Source: JAQUGA01 sp964521105 (GTDB taxonomy: Bacteria; Bacteroidota; Bacteroidia; Bacteroidales; WCHB1-69). From it: a stretch of 25,901 nt of DNA. Made by a program: the position numbers and the translations under genes. Below are positions 8,634-17,011 of this stretch, piece by piece. Every line of letters starts with the position of its first letter. The stretch's first letter is position 1. The stretch is taken from the NCBI GenBank assembly GCA_964521105.1, contig CAZFPO010000033.1:1-25901 (forward strand), in the 5' to 3' direction. Below the pieces are notes generated by a model. The model saw only the letters and a program-made list of their open reading frames with translations. It had not been told where the DNA came from and ran no database searches.

Positions 8634-9203
8634 ATGGAAAACTTCTATTCATTGACTATCGATCAACAAAAAGAAATTCTTACGATCCTTAAAACTCGTT
8701 TCGAGAAAAATATGAACCGCCACAAAGGCATGGATTGGAAAATAATTTCCGAAAAATTTACTTCACCAATTGGACTAGAAAAATTATGGTCGCTTTATGA
8801 AATGGAAAAAACAGGTGGTGAGCCTGATGTTATTGGTATGAATGAATCGACAGGTGAATATATCTTTTGCGACTGTTCCGCTGAAAGTCCGAGCGGTCGT
8901 AGAAGCATTTGTTACGACCTTGAAGGACAGCAATCGAGAAAAGAGAACCAACCCAAAAACAATGCAATCGATATGGCACAAACCATGGGAATTGAAATCT
9001 TAAGCGAACATGAATATCGTGAGTTACAAAAACTTGGAACTTTCGACTCAAAAACATCAAGTTGGATAAAAACGCCTATAGAAATTCGAAAATTGAACGG
9101 AGCTATCTTTGCTGATTTCAGGTATGGAAACGTGTTCGTGTATCACAACCGTGCTCAATCCTACTATTCGAATAGAGCATTCAGAGGGAAATTAATGCTA
9201 TAA
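8634..9203 (+). CDS. DUF4256 family protein
   Basis: 189 residues, full length for DUF4256. Recognised by LKTRFEKNMNRHKG near the N-terminus, EKLWSLYEMEKTGGEPDVIG, CDCSAESPSGRRSICYD, NNAIDMAQTMGIEILSE, YRELQKLGTFDSKTSSWIKT and FVYHNRAQSYYSNRAFRG. No signal peptide or membrane segment, so it is cytosolic. The biochemical role of the family is not known to me. The gene is followed 49 bp later by a SnoaL-like gene and may share its transcript. The preceding gap contains repeats typical of rearranged regions; the family is also widespread in Firmicutes, so transfer is possible but not shown. The start is the first ATG; no Shine-Dalgarno is seen. Confidence 0.88.
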   Translation: MENFYSLTIDQQKEILTILKTRFEKNMNRHKGMDWKIISEKFTSPIGLEKLWSLYEMEKTGGEPDVIGMNESTGEYIFCDCSAESPSGRRSICYDLEGQQSRKENQPKNNAIDMAQTMGIEILSEHEYRELQKLGTFDSKTSSWIKTPIEIRKLNGAIFADFRYGNVFVYHNRAQSYYSNRAFRGKLML

Positions 9204-9252
9204 AACCAATCGAAAGCTAATTAATATTTTAAGAAATTTTCAAAACATATTT

Positions 9253-9651
9253 ATGAAGACAAAAATTGACAATATTAAAAAAGCAAACAAATTTCTTTTT
9301 GAAATGGGGAACATAGATATTTTGCCCGAGATGTTTGCATCAAATTATCAAGCTCACAGCAACCGAAAAAAATATTTAGGTCATGAATTTATAAAAAGAT
9401 GGATAAAACAATTACGAAATGCCATTCACGACATTCGGGTGGTGGACGAAATATTTTTTGTTAATTCGGATGACACCGTGGTTTGGCAAAGAACATTAAA
9501 AGGCAAACATGTTCAAAAATTAAGAGGAATTCCTCCATCAGGCAAAATTATTATTTGGAATGAGATGGTTGTTTCACGTTTCGAGAACAATTTGATTTCG
9601 GAAGAGTGGATTGTTTCTGAATTATTAGGACAACTGATGGTGAAAAAATGA
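9253..9651 (+). CDS. SnoaL-like / NTF2-fold protein
   Basis: 132 residues. The pattern of a short helical start, MFASNYQAHS, a middle helix (HEFIKRWIKQLRNAIHDIRVVDEIFF), then strands with DDTVVWQRTLKGKH, GIPPSGKIIIWNEMVVSRF and ISEEWIVSELLGQL, fits the SnoaL-like polyketide cyclase group of the NTF2 superfamily. Members have a conical cavity used for small-molecule catalysis or binding, and most of these small free-standing bacterial ones have no assigned substrate. Cytosolic, no signal peptide. The position 49 bp after the DUF4256 gene suggests co-transcription. Family-level call only. Confidence 0.75.
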   Translation: MKTKIDNIKKANKFLFEMGNIDILPEMFASNYQAHSNRKKYLGHEFIKRWIKQLRNAIHDIRVVDEIFFVNSDDTVVWQRTLKGKHVQKLRGIPPSGKIIIWNEMVVSRFENNLISEEWIVSELLGQLMVKK

Positions 9652-9708
9652 GTATTTATTGCATGAAAACTTCAATAATTGGGTAAAATCAATAGTGAAA
9701 AAAAATAA

Positions 9709-9744
9709 GGATACCATCGTTGGTTACAACACCAACCATTATCC
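9709..9744. repeat. Palindromic repeat, copy 1
   Basis: GGATA-CCATC-GTTGGT, loop tacaac, ACCAAC-CAT-TATCC. The 6-bp inner stem is perfect and the outer GGATA/TATCC arms also pair. The unit is repeated at 9849-9874. It lies in the 318-bp gap 9652-9969, which has no credible gene. Confidence 0.65.
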
Positions 9745-9800
9745 TGCTGAATTTCACTGTGCAACACTGTGATAACATAGTGCAACACTGTGTAACTCGC
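9738..9800 (+). repeat. Dispersed intergenic repeat module, partial copy
   Basis: ATTATCCTGCTGAATTTCAC followed by TGTGCAACACTGTG and a second TGCAACACTGTGTAACTCGC. This is an almost base-for-base match to 8361-8398, with an internal duplication of GTGCAACACTGTG. Confidence 0.65.
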
Positions 9801-9848
9801 TTTAAATAAACTTTTTAAAGAAATAAACGAGATTAATAGAAAATCAAA

Positions 9849-9874
9849 ATACCATCGTTGGTTACAAAACCAAC
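9849..9874. repeat. Palindromic repeat, copy 2
   Basis: ATACCATCGTTGGTTACAAA followed by ACCAAC. Same unit as 9711-9736, in the same orientation, 138 bp downstream, with the same GTTGGT/ACCAAC stem but without the outer TATCC arm. Confidence 0.6.
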
Positions 9875-9919
9875 AAGGGCGAACACACAAAATTTTAACA
9901 ATAAAGTATACCATATCTA

Positions 9920-9950
9920 TTGACATCGAAACGTAAATAATTTATCTTTA
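9920..9950 (+). promoter_or_regulatory. Promoter of the beta-barrel-like gene
   Basis: TTG (9920-9922), 20-bp spacer, TATCTTTA (9943-9950). This fits the Bacteroidota pattern TTTG-N19-21-TAnnTTTG with one mismatch in the last base. The ATG at 9970 follows 19 bp later. Confidence 0.5.
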
Positions 9951-9969
9951 CACATAATTTTTTCACAAT

Positions 9970-10515
9970 ATGCGAAAAATAATTTGTATCGGCTTGTTTA
10001 CTTTATATGCAATCATCGCCAACGGACAAGATGAAACTCGAATTCAGCTTATTGAAGTTCATGGTGAGACCTTTGGAAATTTGAAGGTAAACCATAATAA
10101 TTCAAAAGTATCTGTAAATCAAACGGGTTTTGGAATAAATGTAAATTATGGAAAGAAATTTCTAAGTTCTGTTATAGGCTATAATTATCGAATTTTTGAT
10201 TTAAAACCTATTTCGGGACCCAAGGTGAAATACCATGAAATTATGTTTGGAGTTAGATATTTCCCAATGATTCCTACATTTATGATTGGAAATTTAGCAA
10301 CACGAGTAACTGCTGGAGCACTCTTCGGATTCGATATGGAACCAAATTGGAGATATCAGTTTTTTGGAGGTCTCTTTTTTTCCCCTATTCGAAGTGTAAA
10401 TGGCGTTTCTTTAAACGTTGTTTATCGCCCTAAAAATTATACAGCAAGTGGATACAATTTTGAACCCAGTTATGCATTGCGATTGGGGATTATTTTTGGA
10501 CCTTCGTTTAAATAA
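9970..10515 (+). CDS. Exported outer-membrane beta-barrel-like protein, unknown function
   Basis: 181 residues. An N-terminal signal peptide (MRKIICIGLFTLYAIIANGQ) is followed by alternating hydrophobic/polar strands with many aromatic and Gly residues (GFGINVNYGKKFLSSVIGYN, YHEIMFGVRYFPM, RVTAGALFGFDM, YQFFGGLFFSPI, GVSLNVVYR, YALRLGIIFGPSF). A Phe two residues before the end suits insertion by the BAM complex. About eight strands are plausible, so a small OmpW/OmpX-size barrel is likely, but I cannot place it in a named family. The next gene's likely start is 84 bp downstream and it also encodes an exported protein, so the two may be transcribed together. Confidence 0.7.
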   Translation: MRKIICIGLFTLYAIIANGQDETRIQLIEVHGETFGNLKVNHNNSKVSVNQTGFGINVNYGKKFLSSVIGYNYRIFDLKPISGPKVKYHEIMFGVRYFPMIPTFMIGNLATRVTAGALFGFDMEPNWRYQFFGGLFFSPIRSVNGVSLNVVYRPKNYTASGYNFEPSYALRLGIIFGPSFK

Positions 10516-10599
10516 TGTTTGCATAAAAAAATAGTTTGCTTTCAAGTACCATTTTACAAACAAAAATTTAACATAATGATTATCTTAAATCTTAAGCAC

Positions 10600-11832
10600 A
10601 TGAACCCCAAACAATTACTAGTCTGTTTGTTAATAGTTTCCTATTCAAGTGTTTTTGCACAAGTTGAGTGGAAAGGTAATGGAAACACTTCTCCACTTAA
10701 ACAATTAGAATACATGACCGGTGAAACAATTCAAACTACAGGAAATAATATTTCATACGAAAGTCCAACATATCGTCAAGCCACACAAGAAGAAATGAAC
10801 CAAGCTTTTAAAAATATTTATTTCAATAAAGCAGATTCCGAAAATAAAAAAGGGGTTAAAGCTGCAAATGCCGGCGATTGGGATGCAGCTATACGACATT
10901 TTAAAAAAGCCACAAAACTTTATCCTTCCTCTCAAACTTTTCAAAACAATCTTAACAACGCTTTAAATCAAAAATCAATTAAAATTAAAAAAGTAACACC
11001 TCCAAAATTATCAACCGCTCAGGAAGATTTCATCAAAACATACAATTCTGACAAAACCAAGTATAAAACTCAACTTCAACGCTTGGAAGCAGTAAAAACT
11101 AAAGTTCCACCGTTGGGTTTTGTTGATAAAAAAGTTGTTGAAAATGGTTTTATGTTGGGGATTTTTAATGAAGAAAGTGAATATCTTTTGGATTCAAATA
11201 AGCTTAAAAATCCATTTAATGGAACTTCCTATAAACCGGGCGAATTTTTTGCAGGTACCGATAGGGTTACAAGTTTTGAATTGTACAGAGCTCTTTTTGA
11301 TTCGTGGAGTATTGGCGAATTTACTTTATCAACCGATTATGGTAAAAAACTTGTGCAACGAATCAATGGTACTCATTTTAAAACACTTATTGCTCATAGT
11401 AATGGAGCTACAATTACCGAAGCTTTAATCCGGAATGGGCATATTAAAGTAGATGAGTTGAATATCATTGGCGGTGATCGTTCGTTAATGAATAATGATG
11501 GTTATGATGAATTGATAAAAAAATATGGAGTAAAAAAAATAGTCGTTTGGGTGAATCCATACGATTTAGTTCCTGTTGGTTCTTCATCACTAAAAATGTT
11601 TAAAAACAGCAAATCGTTTAATGCCGAATACGAGGATGTTTACAATAAATATGTTAATCATAGCATTAAAGACAAAAGTCAGCATAACCCAAATATTGAA
11701 TATCGTTTTCTATCTGGACCAGAATATTCATACGGGCAAGAATGTTGTTCGCCTTCTCAGCTTTATGAAGCACATTTATTTAAATCCTATTTTGAAAACA
11801 TGAAAATTTATTGGAAAAATCATCCAAAATAG
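10600..11832 (+). CDS. Exported protein with TPR segment and alpha/beta-hydrolase-like domain
   Basis: 410 residues from the ATG at 10600, chosen because MNPKQLLVCLLIVSYSSVFA is a clean signal peptide; ATG 10576 is an alternative and the TTG at 10519 is unlikely. Residues about 80-121 (KKGVKAANAGDWDAAIRHFK, ATKLYPSS) are a TPR-like helical pair. The second half looks like an alpha/beta hydrolase: nucleophile elbow in LIAHSNGAT (S267), a strand-loop with Asp in VWVNPYDLVP (D322), and a late His (YEAHLF, H392) that could complete a triad. The elbow is A-H-S-N-G rather than G-x-S-x-G; this AHSNG form occurs in lipase/esterase-like families. Substrate unknown. TPR plus hydrolase on one exported polypeptide is unusual; the fold call is inference from motifs. 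Confidence 0.65.
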   Translation: MNPKQLLVCLLIVSYSSVFAQVEWKGNGNTSPLKQLEYMTGETIQTTGNNISYESPTYRQATQEEMNQAFKNIYFNKADSENKKGVKAANAGDWDAAIRHFKKATKLYPSSQTFQNNLNNALNQKSIKIKKVTPPKLSTAQEDFIKTYNSDKTKYKTQLQRLEAVKTKVPPLGFVDKKVVENGFMLGIFNEESEYLLDSNKLKNPFNGTSYKPGEFFAGTDRVTSFELYRALFDSWSIGEFTLSTDYGKKLVQRINGTHFKTLIAHSNGATITEALIRNGHIKVDELNIIGGDRSLMNNDGYDELIKKYGVKKIVVWVNPYDLVPVGSSSLKMFKNSKSFNAEYEDVYNKYVNHSIKDKSQHNPNIEYRFLSGPEYSYGQECCSPSQLYEAHLFKSYFENMKIYWKNHPK

Positions 11833-11995
11833 TCAATTGAAGTTTTTTTTTGCTTAATTTTCAACAAAATTAGAATATTTAAAATTTGCCAGTTACATAA
11901 TACGATTTAAAAAATAACATTCAAAATACAGACATTCAATCATGTAAAAAGTCATAATTGAATTAGCACAAATGAGATTTACCAAAAAAAATTAT

Positions 11996-12244
11996 ATGTC
12001 AACAAATAATGAAATTGTACCAGTAGAAGTTTATTGCGGGAATTCGTGGGAAGCCGAAATGGTAAAAAACATTTTGGAAGATAACGAAATTGAAGCTTTT
12101 TTAAAAGACGAATATACCGGAACTTTGGCTCCTTGGTACACTTCTTCGGGAGGTGCTGGATCCGTTAAAGTGGTAGTTTCAAACCTAGATTACGATAAAG
12201 CTAGGGTAATTGTCAATGAATACGAAAGCAATATAAAAACGTAA
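11996..12244 (+). CDS. DUF2007 family (putative signal-transducing protein)
   Basis: 82 residues from the ATG at 11996; an in-frame ATG at 11972 would add eight residues (MRFTKKNY) and cannot be excluded. The pattern PVEVYCGNSWEAEMVKNILE, DNEIEAFLKDEY and KVVVSNLDYDKARVIVNEY is that of DUF2007: a small ferredoxin-like beta-alpha-beta domain found alone or fused to other domains. Cytosolic. The family has no proven function; in Pfam it is labelled a putative signal transducing protein. The gene sits in a run of envelope genes on the plus strand, 60 bp before a lipoprotein gene. Confidence 0.8.
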   Translation: MSTNNEIVPVEVYCGNSWEAEMVKNILEDNEIEAFLKDEYTGTLAPWYTSSGGAGSVKVVVSNLDYDKARVIVNEYESNIKT

Positions 12245-12304
12245 AATTCGTTTACATAATCTTAATTATCAATTAGGTAAACAAAATTCAATAATTTGAA
12301 AACG

Positions 12305-13413
12305 ATGAACACAATTTTACTTTTAGCATTATTATGCTTGCTTTCATGCACCTCGCCACAAACTGCGAAGTCCAATTTGGAAGATAAAAATTGTCCGAAA
12401 CCGAAGAATGCAGTAATTTATACCCATTTGATAATTACTACATCAACCTCGACGAGAACAATGCCGTTTTAATTGATGGAATACCTTCCACAAACTTTAA
12501 AACATGTTCCAAATATGCACACCGTTTTACAAATATTATTTCGGATTCTGTAACTTTAAACGGAAAGACGTTTGTTGTCGAAAATAACAAAGAAAAAAGT
12601 ATTTACAACATAAATATTTTTGAAGGTAAAAAACGCATCAACACTATAAATTTGCCTGTTGAGCGACCATTACCCAAAGTTCATGAGTACTACATTCATT
12701 TGCTCCCATACAAAAATGACATTATCATGTTTATGGAAGACTTTTACACCACTCACTACATGATTTGCAAGTATAATTCTGAGGGAAAGGAGCTTATGCG
12801 TAAAGAAATCGAACACACCTACATTACGCATCCAGAGCCAAATACAAATCATTACAATCGTTACCTCTATTTTAATAACTTAACGGCTTCGCAAATGATT
12901 TTCACCTCGCACATTGCTTTTGCCGATAAATTTAAAACCATCGTTTTATCGATGGATGATTTTTCTATAATGGAATACGACAAAACAGCCAATGGTATCA
13001 TTCTCGACGATAAGGATGAAAATTTTGCAGGATTTGTTTCGCAAAACAAAAATCAGTTTACTGTTCAAATGCTCGATAAACGAACTTTTACTTTTGAAAT
13101 TAAATATGGAAACCCTAGTTGTGATTTTATTTTGAAAGACAATTTGCTCTATATTGCCAATTATCATCCAATCGCTACAGGTTCCAGCTTACAATGTTTC
13201 GATTTAAAAACTGGCAAAATGAAATGGACGGCTGATGTAAAACAAATTATGGCTTCACATTCCGAATACTCGAACAAAGTTATTTTAAGCATTTATAAAA
13301 ATAAGATAATTATGGAAGGCGACGAAGCCTCAGGTGATTATGTTCAAATTTTTGATGCCGAAACCGGAAAAAGATTGGCTGTTTTTGGAGATTTTTTGGA
13401 CGTTAAAAACTAA
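12305..13413 (+). CDS. Lipoprotein with beta-propeller-like C-terminus, apparent frameshift near 12386
   Basis: The ATG at 12305 opens MNTILLLALLCLLSCTSPQ, a clear lipoprotein signal with lipobox LLSC, but that frame ends at 12470. The long frame (340 residues, to 13413) begins with a weak TTG at 12391 and has no signal of its own. The two join smoothly if one base is added to the A5 run at 12386-12390, giving ...NLEDKK-LSETEECSNLYPF..., about 369 residues. So either the gene carries a one-base deletion, the sequence has a homopolymer error, or polymerase/ribosome slippage makes the full product. The body is beta-rich; the end (LQCFDLKTGKMKWTADV, VQIFDAETGKRLAVFG) resembles PQQ-type beta-propeller blades. 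Function unknown; I do not recognise the family. Confidence 0.65.
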
Positions 13414-13552
13414 AAATTCCAAAATATTTGAATGGTTTTATATGCAAATAAATTAGTGAAATACCAGCCTTTAAATTTATTTATTACCTCTAATAAGAAG
13501 CTAATCAGTGAAATAAATTGTTTTTATTTATTTTTGTTAGTCAGCAGTGATA

Positions 13553-15679
13553 CTACTTATTTTTTTTTGAAGTACTAAACTTTTGGATTGCAAAATCTCT
13601 ATTTATTTTTGCTTCGTTAAAATTAGGGTTTATTTCAATAGCTTTTGAATAGTCTTTAACAGCATTTTCCCATTGTTGAATATTTCCACATGCTACTGCT
13701 CTATCAAAGTAGTTTTTAGGATTGTTCGGGTCAAGCTCTATTGCCTTTGAAAAATCGGAAATAGCTAAATCATATTGTTTAATGAAATTATATGCCAATC
13801 CTCGATTCGAAAAAGCAAAAATAAGTTCTGGATCAATATTAATAGCTTTAGTATAATCAGCAATTGCCATTTCAATTTGTCCAAATTTGTCATAAGTTAC
13901 CCCTCTGTTAACATATGCTATTGCAAAATTTGAATCTATCCAAATTGCACCCGAAAAATCGGCTATAGCATCTTTCCAATTTCCCAAAGTATAGTTTGCT
14001 AATCCTCGATTAAAATAAGCAGCAGAAAAACTTGGTTCAAGTTCAATTGTTTTTGAATAATCGGGAATCGCTTTTTCGGGTAATCCAAGACTACTATATG
14101 CAATACCTCTGTTCATATATGATGATGCATATTTGGGATTAATTTCTATAGATTTTGAGTAGTCGTCAATCGCTTCGTTTAATCGATTTTGTTTTCCAAA
14201 GGCTAAACCTCTATTGTAATATATAATAAAATAAATTGGAGAAATTTTAATAGATTTCGAATAGCAATCAATTGCTTTATCCCATTGCTCTACACTACCA
14301 TATGCAACACCTAAGTTGCCTAAGGGCCTTGCTTTGTTTGGAGATTTCCGAACGGTATCAGTCCACAATGTAATATCATTTTTCCAAACTTTATTTCTAT
14401 TATACGTCAAAATCGAATTAATTCCAACAATAGTAAGCAAAATAACTATTGCCAATTTTTTATGTTTTTGAGCCAAAAAATAAAATATTCCCGAACTTAA
14501 TATCAGAAAAAAACCAAAAGAAGGTAAATAAGTCCTGTGTTCAAAAATAACATCAGTAATTGGAATAAAACTAGATTCTATTGATAACGTGATAAAAAAC
14601 CAAAAAATCCCAAATGAAATTATTCTATTTCTTTTAAATAAATAAATTGCTAAAGCTAATAATGAAATCAAAAATCCAAAACTTAGTATGGTTTTAATCT
14701 CAAAAAAACGATTAGAAATTGGAAAATCATAGTCAACGTTTTGATTAATTGGCAAAAATAAAAGTTGGATATATTTTACTATAACACTGAATTGTGTGTA
14801 TAGATAATTTTCAGAAGTTATTGTTATTGCATTACCCATTGACTGAGATGGCTCAATAGGATTAAAAATAGATAACTTGAATTTTAATAATATTAAAGCT
14901 ATAATGATTGCAAATGAAACAATAGTAACAATCAGTCTGTAATCTTTAAAATTCAGTTTGAACTTCTTTTCCTGAATAAAGAATATTTCTATCAATAAAA
15001 TTGTAAAAGGAAGTGTATATGCATTTTCTTTCGAAAAGAAAGCAAGAATTGCCCCTACAAAAGACCCAAAAAATAAAGCATACATTTTAAATGTTTTTTT
15101 ATCTGAATACCTTGCTTTCACATACATAATCAGTGAAAAAAGATAAAACAAAGTAGCAATAGATGTTTGACGCTGTACAATATAAGTTACAGATTGTGTT
15201 GCTAATGGATGTGAAATGAAAAGTAAAGAAGTAAAAAAAGCAATGATTTTTTTATTTTTAAAAATTGAAGAATCTTTAATTAATTTAGATGATAAAATCA
15301 ACAGTGTTAAACTCCAAACCAAAAATGCATTTATCAAATGAATAATAAGGTTTACCAAGTGATAATATGTAACATCTAGTTCATTAAAATAATAATTCAA
15401 AACAAACGTAAACATACTAACAGGGCGATTTGAACTGAAGTTCCACCATGCATTTACATCCGAGATGTTATGAATTTTTGTATTATTTACAATGTTGTCA
15501 TAATCATCTAAATGGAATGAACAGCTCAATGAATTTGAATAAATTATAATTCCTAAAAGAAAAATTATTGCAAGTGCTACTAAATCATAATTTCGCGTTT
15601 TATTACGAATTAGTTTTTTCTCTTGTACTTTGTTTTGACTTTTAAATAGTGTGTTTTTCTTAAATTTATCCATCTTCAT
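13553..15679 (-). CDS. TMTC-like GT-C membrane glycosyltransferase with seven TPRs
   Basis: 708 residues. The N-terminal half (about 30-440) has roughly ten membrane segments. HLDDYDNIVNN in the first periplasmic loop, YYHLVNLIIHLINA, SHPLATQSVTYIVQR, FFSKENAYTLP and FEHRTYLPSFGF match the bacterial relatives of TMTC proteins (GT-C fold; DUF1736 region in eukaryotes), which use a lipid-linked sugar; the DD in the first loop would be the metal/catalytic pair. The C-terminal half has seven 34-residue TPRs with a strong consensus (NRGLAY...AI.DYSKAIEI.P) plus a partial eighth, probably on the outer face of the inner membrane. Protein O-glycosylation is known in several Bacteroidota, so a role there is plausible but inferred. 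ATG at 15679 or 15673 could be the start. It has no operon partners. Confidence 0.82.
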   Translation of the reverse strand: MKMDKFKKNTLFKSQNKVQEKKLIRNKTRNYDLVALAIIFLLGIIIYSNSLSCSFHLDDYDNIVNNTKIHNISDVNAWWNFSSNRPVSMFTFVLNYYFNELDVTYYHLVNLIIHLINAFLVWSLTLLILSSKLIKDSSIFKNKKIIAFFTSLLFISHPLATQSVTYIVQRQTSIATLFYLFSLIMYVKARYSDKKTFKMYALFFGSFVGAILAFFSKENAYTLPFTILLIEIFFIQEKKFKLNFKDYRLIVTIVSFAIIIALILLKFKLSIFNPIEPSQSMGNAITITSENYLYTQFSVIVKYIQLLFLPINQNVDYDFPISNRFFEIKTILSFGFLISLLALAIYLFKRNRIISFGIFWFFITLSIESSFIPITDVIFEHRTYLPSFGFFLILSSGIFYFLAQKHKKLAIVILLTIVGINSILTYNRNKVWKNDITLWTDTVRKSPNKARPLGNLGVAYGSVEQWDKAIDCYSKSIKISPIYFIIYYNRGLAFGKQNRLNEAIDDYSKSIEINPKYASSYMNRGIAYSSLGLPEKAIPDYSKTIELEPSFSAAYFNRGLANYTLGNWKDAIADFSGAIWIDSNFAIAYVNRGVTYDKFGQIEMAIADYTKAINIDPELIFAFSNRGLAYNFIKQYDLAISDFSKAIELDPNNPKNYFDRAVACGNIQQWENAVKDYSKAIEINPNFNEAKINRDFAIQKFSTSKKNK

Positions 15680-16117
15680 AAGTAAGTTTCAATAAATAAT
15701 ATGCATGATTATTTTTCAAAGATTCAACGCAAATTTTGTTTAAAAAATCAATCTCAATCATTTTAATTGAACATTCTACCACTCCCATATTAGCCTAATA
15801 ATATAATTTCACATCATTTACAACTCTTTAATATACAATAAACGAATTTATCTAATGTTGAAAAATTGAAAGTATTCAAAAATTTCATCATGAATTTAAT
15901 AAAAGGTTTATTTAAACAAATTTACAATATTATTTATTTAGTTAGTACAATACATTAAATTCTATTTTAATAAATCATCATTTAAAACAAACTATTTAAT
16001 TGGATATTATTTGTATTAAACCTTTAGTCCGCAAGGAAAATTGCAAAATAATTGAGCTTAACTTACGTTAATAAAAAATCAGGAGTTCAATTTTATTTAC
16101 CAATCACACGATTAAAG
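15680..16117. other. AT-rich divergent intergenic region
   Basis: 438 bp between the divergent GT-C gene and the L,D-transpeptidase-like gene. I see no RNA gene or credible ORF. A near-match to the -7 box exists for the minus gene (AATCTTTG, reading down from 15724), without a properly spaced -33. The only distinctive sequence is the 20-bp direct repeat copy at 16075-16094. Confidence 0.5.
16075..16094 (+). repeat. 20-bp direct repeat, left copy
   Basis: AAAATCAGGAGTTCAATTTT, identical to 18293-18312. The two copies are 2218 bp apart and flank exactly two genes. The match extends imperfectly into AT-rich flanks. Confidence 0.75.
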
Positions 16118-16732
16118 ATGAAACTTTTTTATCCTTTCATGTTTTTGTTTTCTGTATCTTTTATTTGTTGCAGTTCCTCCGAAAAGGAAAAACGCCCAGC
16201 CATAAATTTCGAAAAAACACATGCAAAAGCCAAACTTGCATTGGATTTTTGCAAAACAAAGAGTTTTAACATCGATTTTTGCATCTTAATCGACATGAGT
16301 CTTCATTCGGGCGTGAACCGTTTTATGGTTTGGGATTTTAAAAAAGACAGCATTTCGCTCAGTTGTTTGGTCGGGCATGGGTTTGGAGACAATTCGTGGA
16401 ATGATGATGAGTCTAAAGACAGCCCAAAATTCAGTAATGTGGATGGGAGCCACTTTTCGTCGCTAGGGAAATATAAAATTGGCGAAAGAGCATATAGCGA
16501 TTGGGGATTGAAAATAAAATATGTGCTTCACGGTTTAGAATCCACAAACAGTAATGCCCTTAAACGATTTATTGTTTTTCATTCATGGGAGGTAGTTTCT
16601 GATAATGAAGTTTATCAAAATGGCAAACACGAAGGCTGGGGCTGTCCAACAATTTAAAACAATAGTTTTAAAAAGGTGGATTCTTTACTTAAAGCCACTA
16701 CTAAGCGGGTTTTAATGTGGATTTATAAATAA
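16118..16732 (+). pseudogene. L,D-transpeptidase-like lipoprotein (YkuD_2 family), in-frame stop at 16655
   Basis: The ATG at 16118 gives MKLFYPFMFLFSVSFICCSS, a lipoprotein-type signal; the TTG at 16052 adds nothing useful. The body fits the murein L,D-transpeptidase catalytic family YkuD_2 (NIDFCILIDMSLHSGVNRF, VGHGFGD, SSLGKYKIG, RFIVFHSW, EGWGCP), which cross-links or edits peptidoglycan through the Cys of GCP. Right after GCPTI, at 16655-16657, a TAA stops translation (179 residues). Yet the same frame continues open to TAA 16730-16732 with NNSFKKVDSLLKATTKRVLM and WIYK, just what the family has after GCP..S. One base (TCA to TAA) explains it. The full product would be 204 residues. The truncated form keeps the catalytic Cys but loses the last helix/strand, so it is probably inactive. 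Confidence 0.75.
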
Positions 16733-16923
16733 GAAATAAAAAGTTTCTGATTATCTAGCAATTAGGCATTAAAAAGAACCTTTCGCGACAAAAAATCAGC
16801 TAAAAAAAATTAAAACCTTAAAGCCTTTAGCTTCTAAATCGGACTGCCTTTTTGTAACTGATATCATCTTTGGCAAAATTCCACAATAAAGCATTTTTTA
16901 TTATCAACCAAAGTTCATTATAT

Positions 16924-17004
16924 GTATTTTACAGAATACAAAATAATTTTAAAAAGTATTCTATAAAATACAAAAATTTCATTAAATTGTATTTTGTAAA
17001 ATAC
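16924..17004. promoter_or_regulatory. Three 16-bp palindromic operator-like sites
   Basis: GTATTTTACAGAATAC (16924-16939), GTATTCTATAAAATAC (16956-16971) and GTATTTTGTAAAATAC (16989-17004): consensus GTATTyT-nn-ArAATAC. Starts are 32 and 33 bp apart, about three helical turns, so all face the same side. The third extends to a perfect 20-bp palindrome (TTGTATTTTGTAAAATACAA, 16987-17006) and ends 7 bp before the -7-like box. The layout suggests cooperative binding of a dimeric regulator that represses the ATPase gene. Confidence 0.7.
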
Positions 17005-17011
17005 AATTTTG

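Noticed and set aside
9672..9926. 84-codon minus-strand ORF
   Set aside because: Overlies two palindromic repeats; the translation contains the duplicated CCNQRWY that comes from the repeat itself.
10519..10599. TTG start upstream of the exported hydrolase-like gene
   Set aside because: Would place 27 residues before a clean signal peptide; starts at 10600 or 10576 are better.
16796..16867. 23-codon minus-strand frame (MISVTKRQSDLEAKGFKVLI...)
   Set aside because: The translation looks protein-like and could be a gene remnant, but it is too short to assign.
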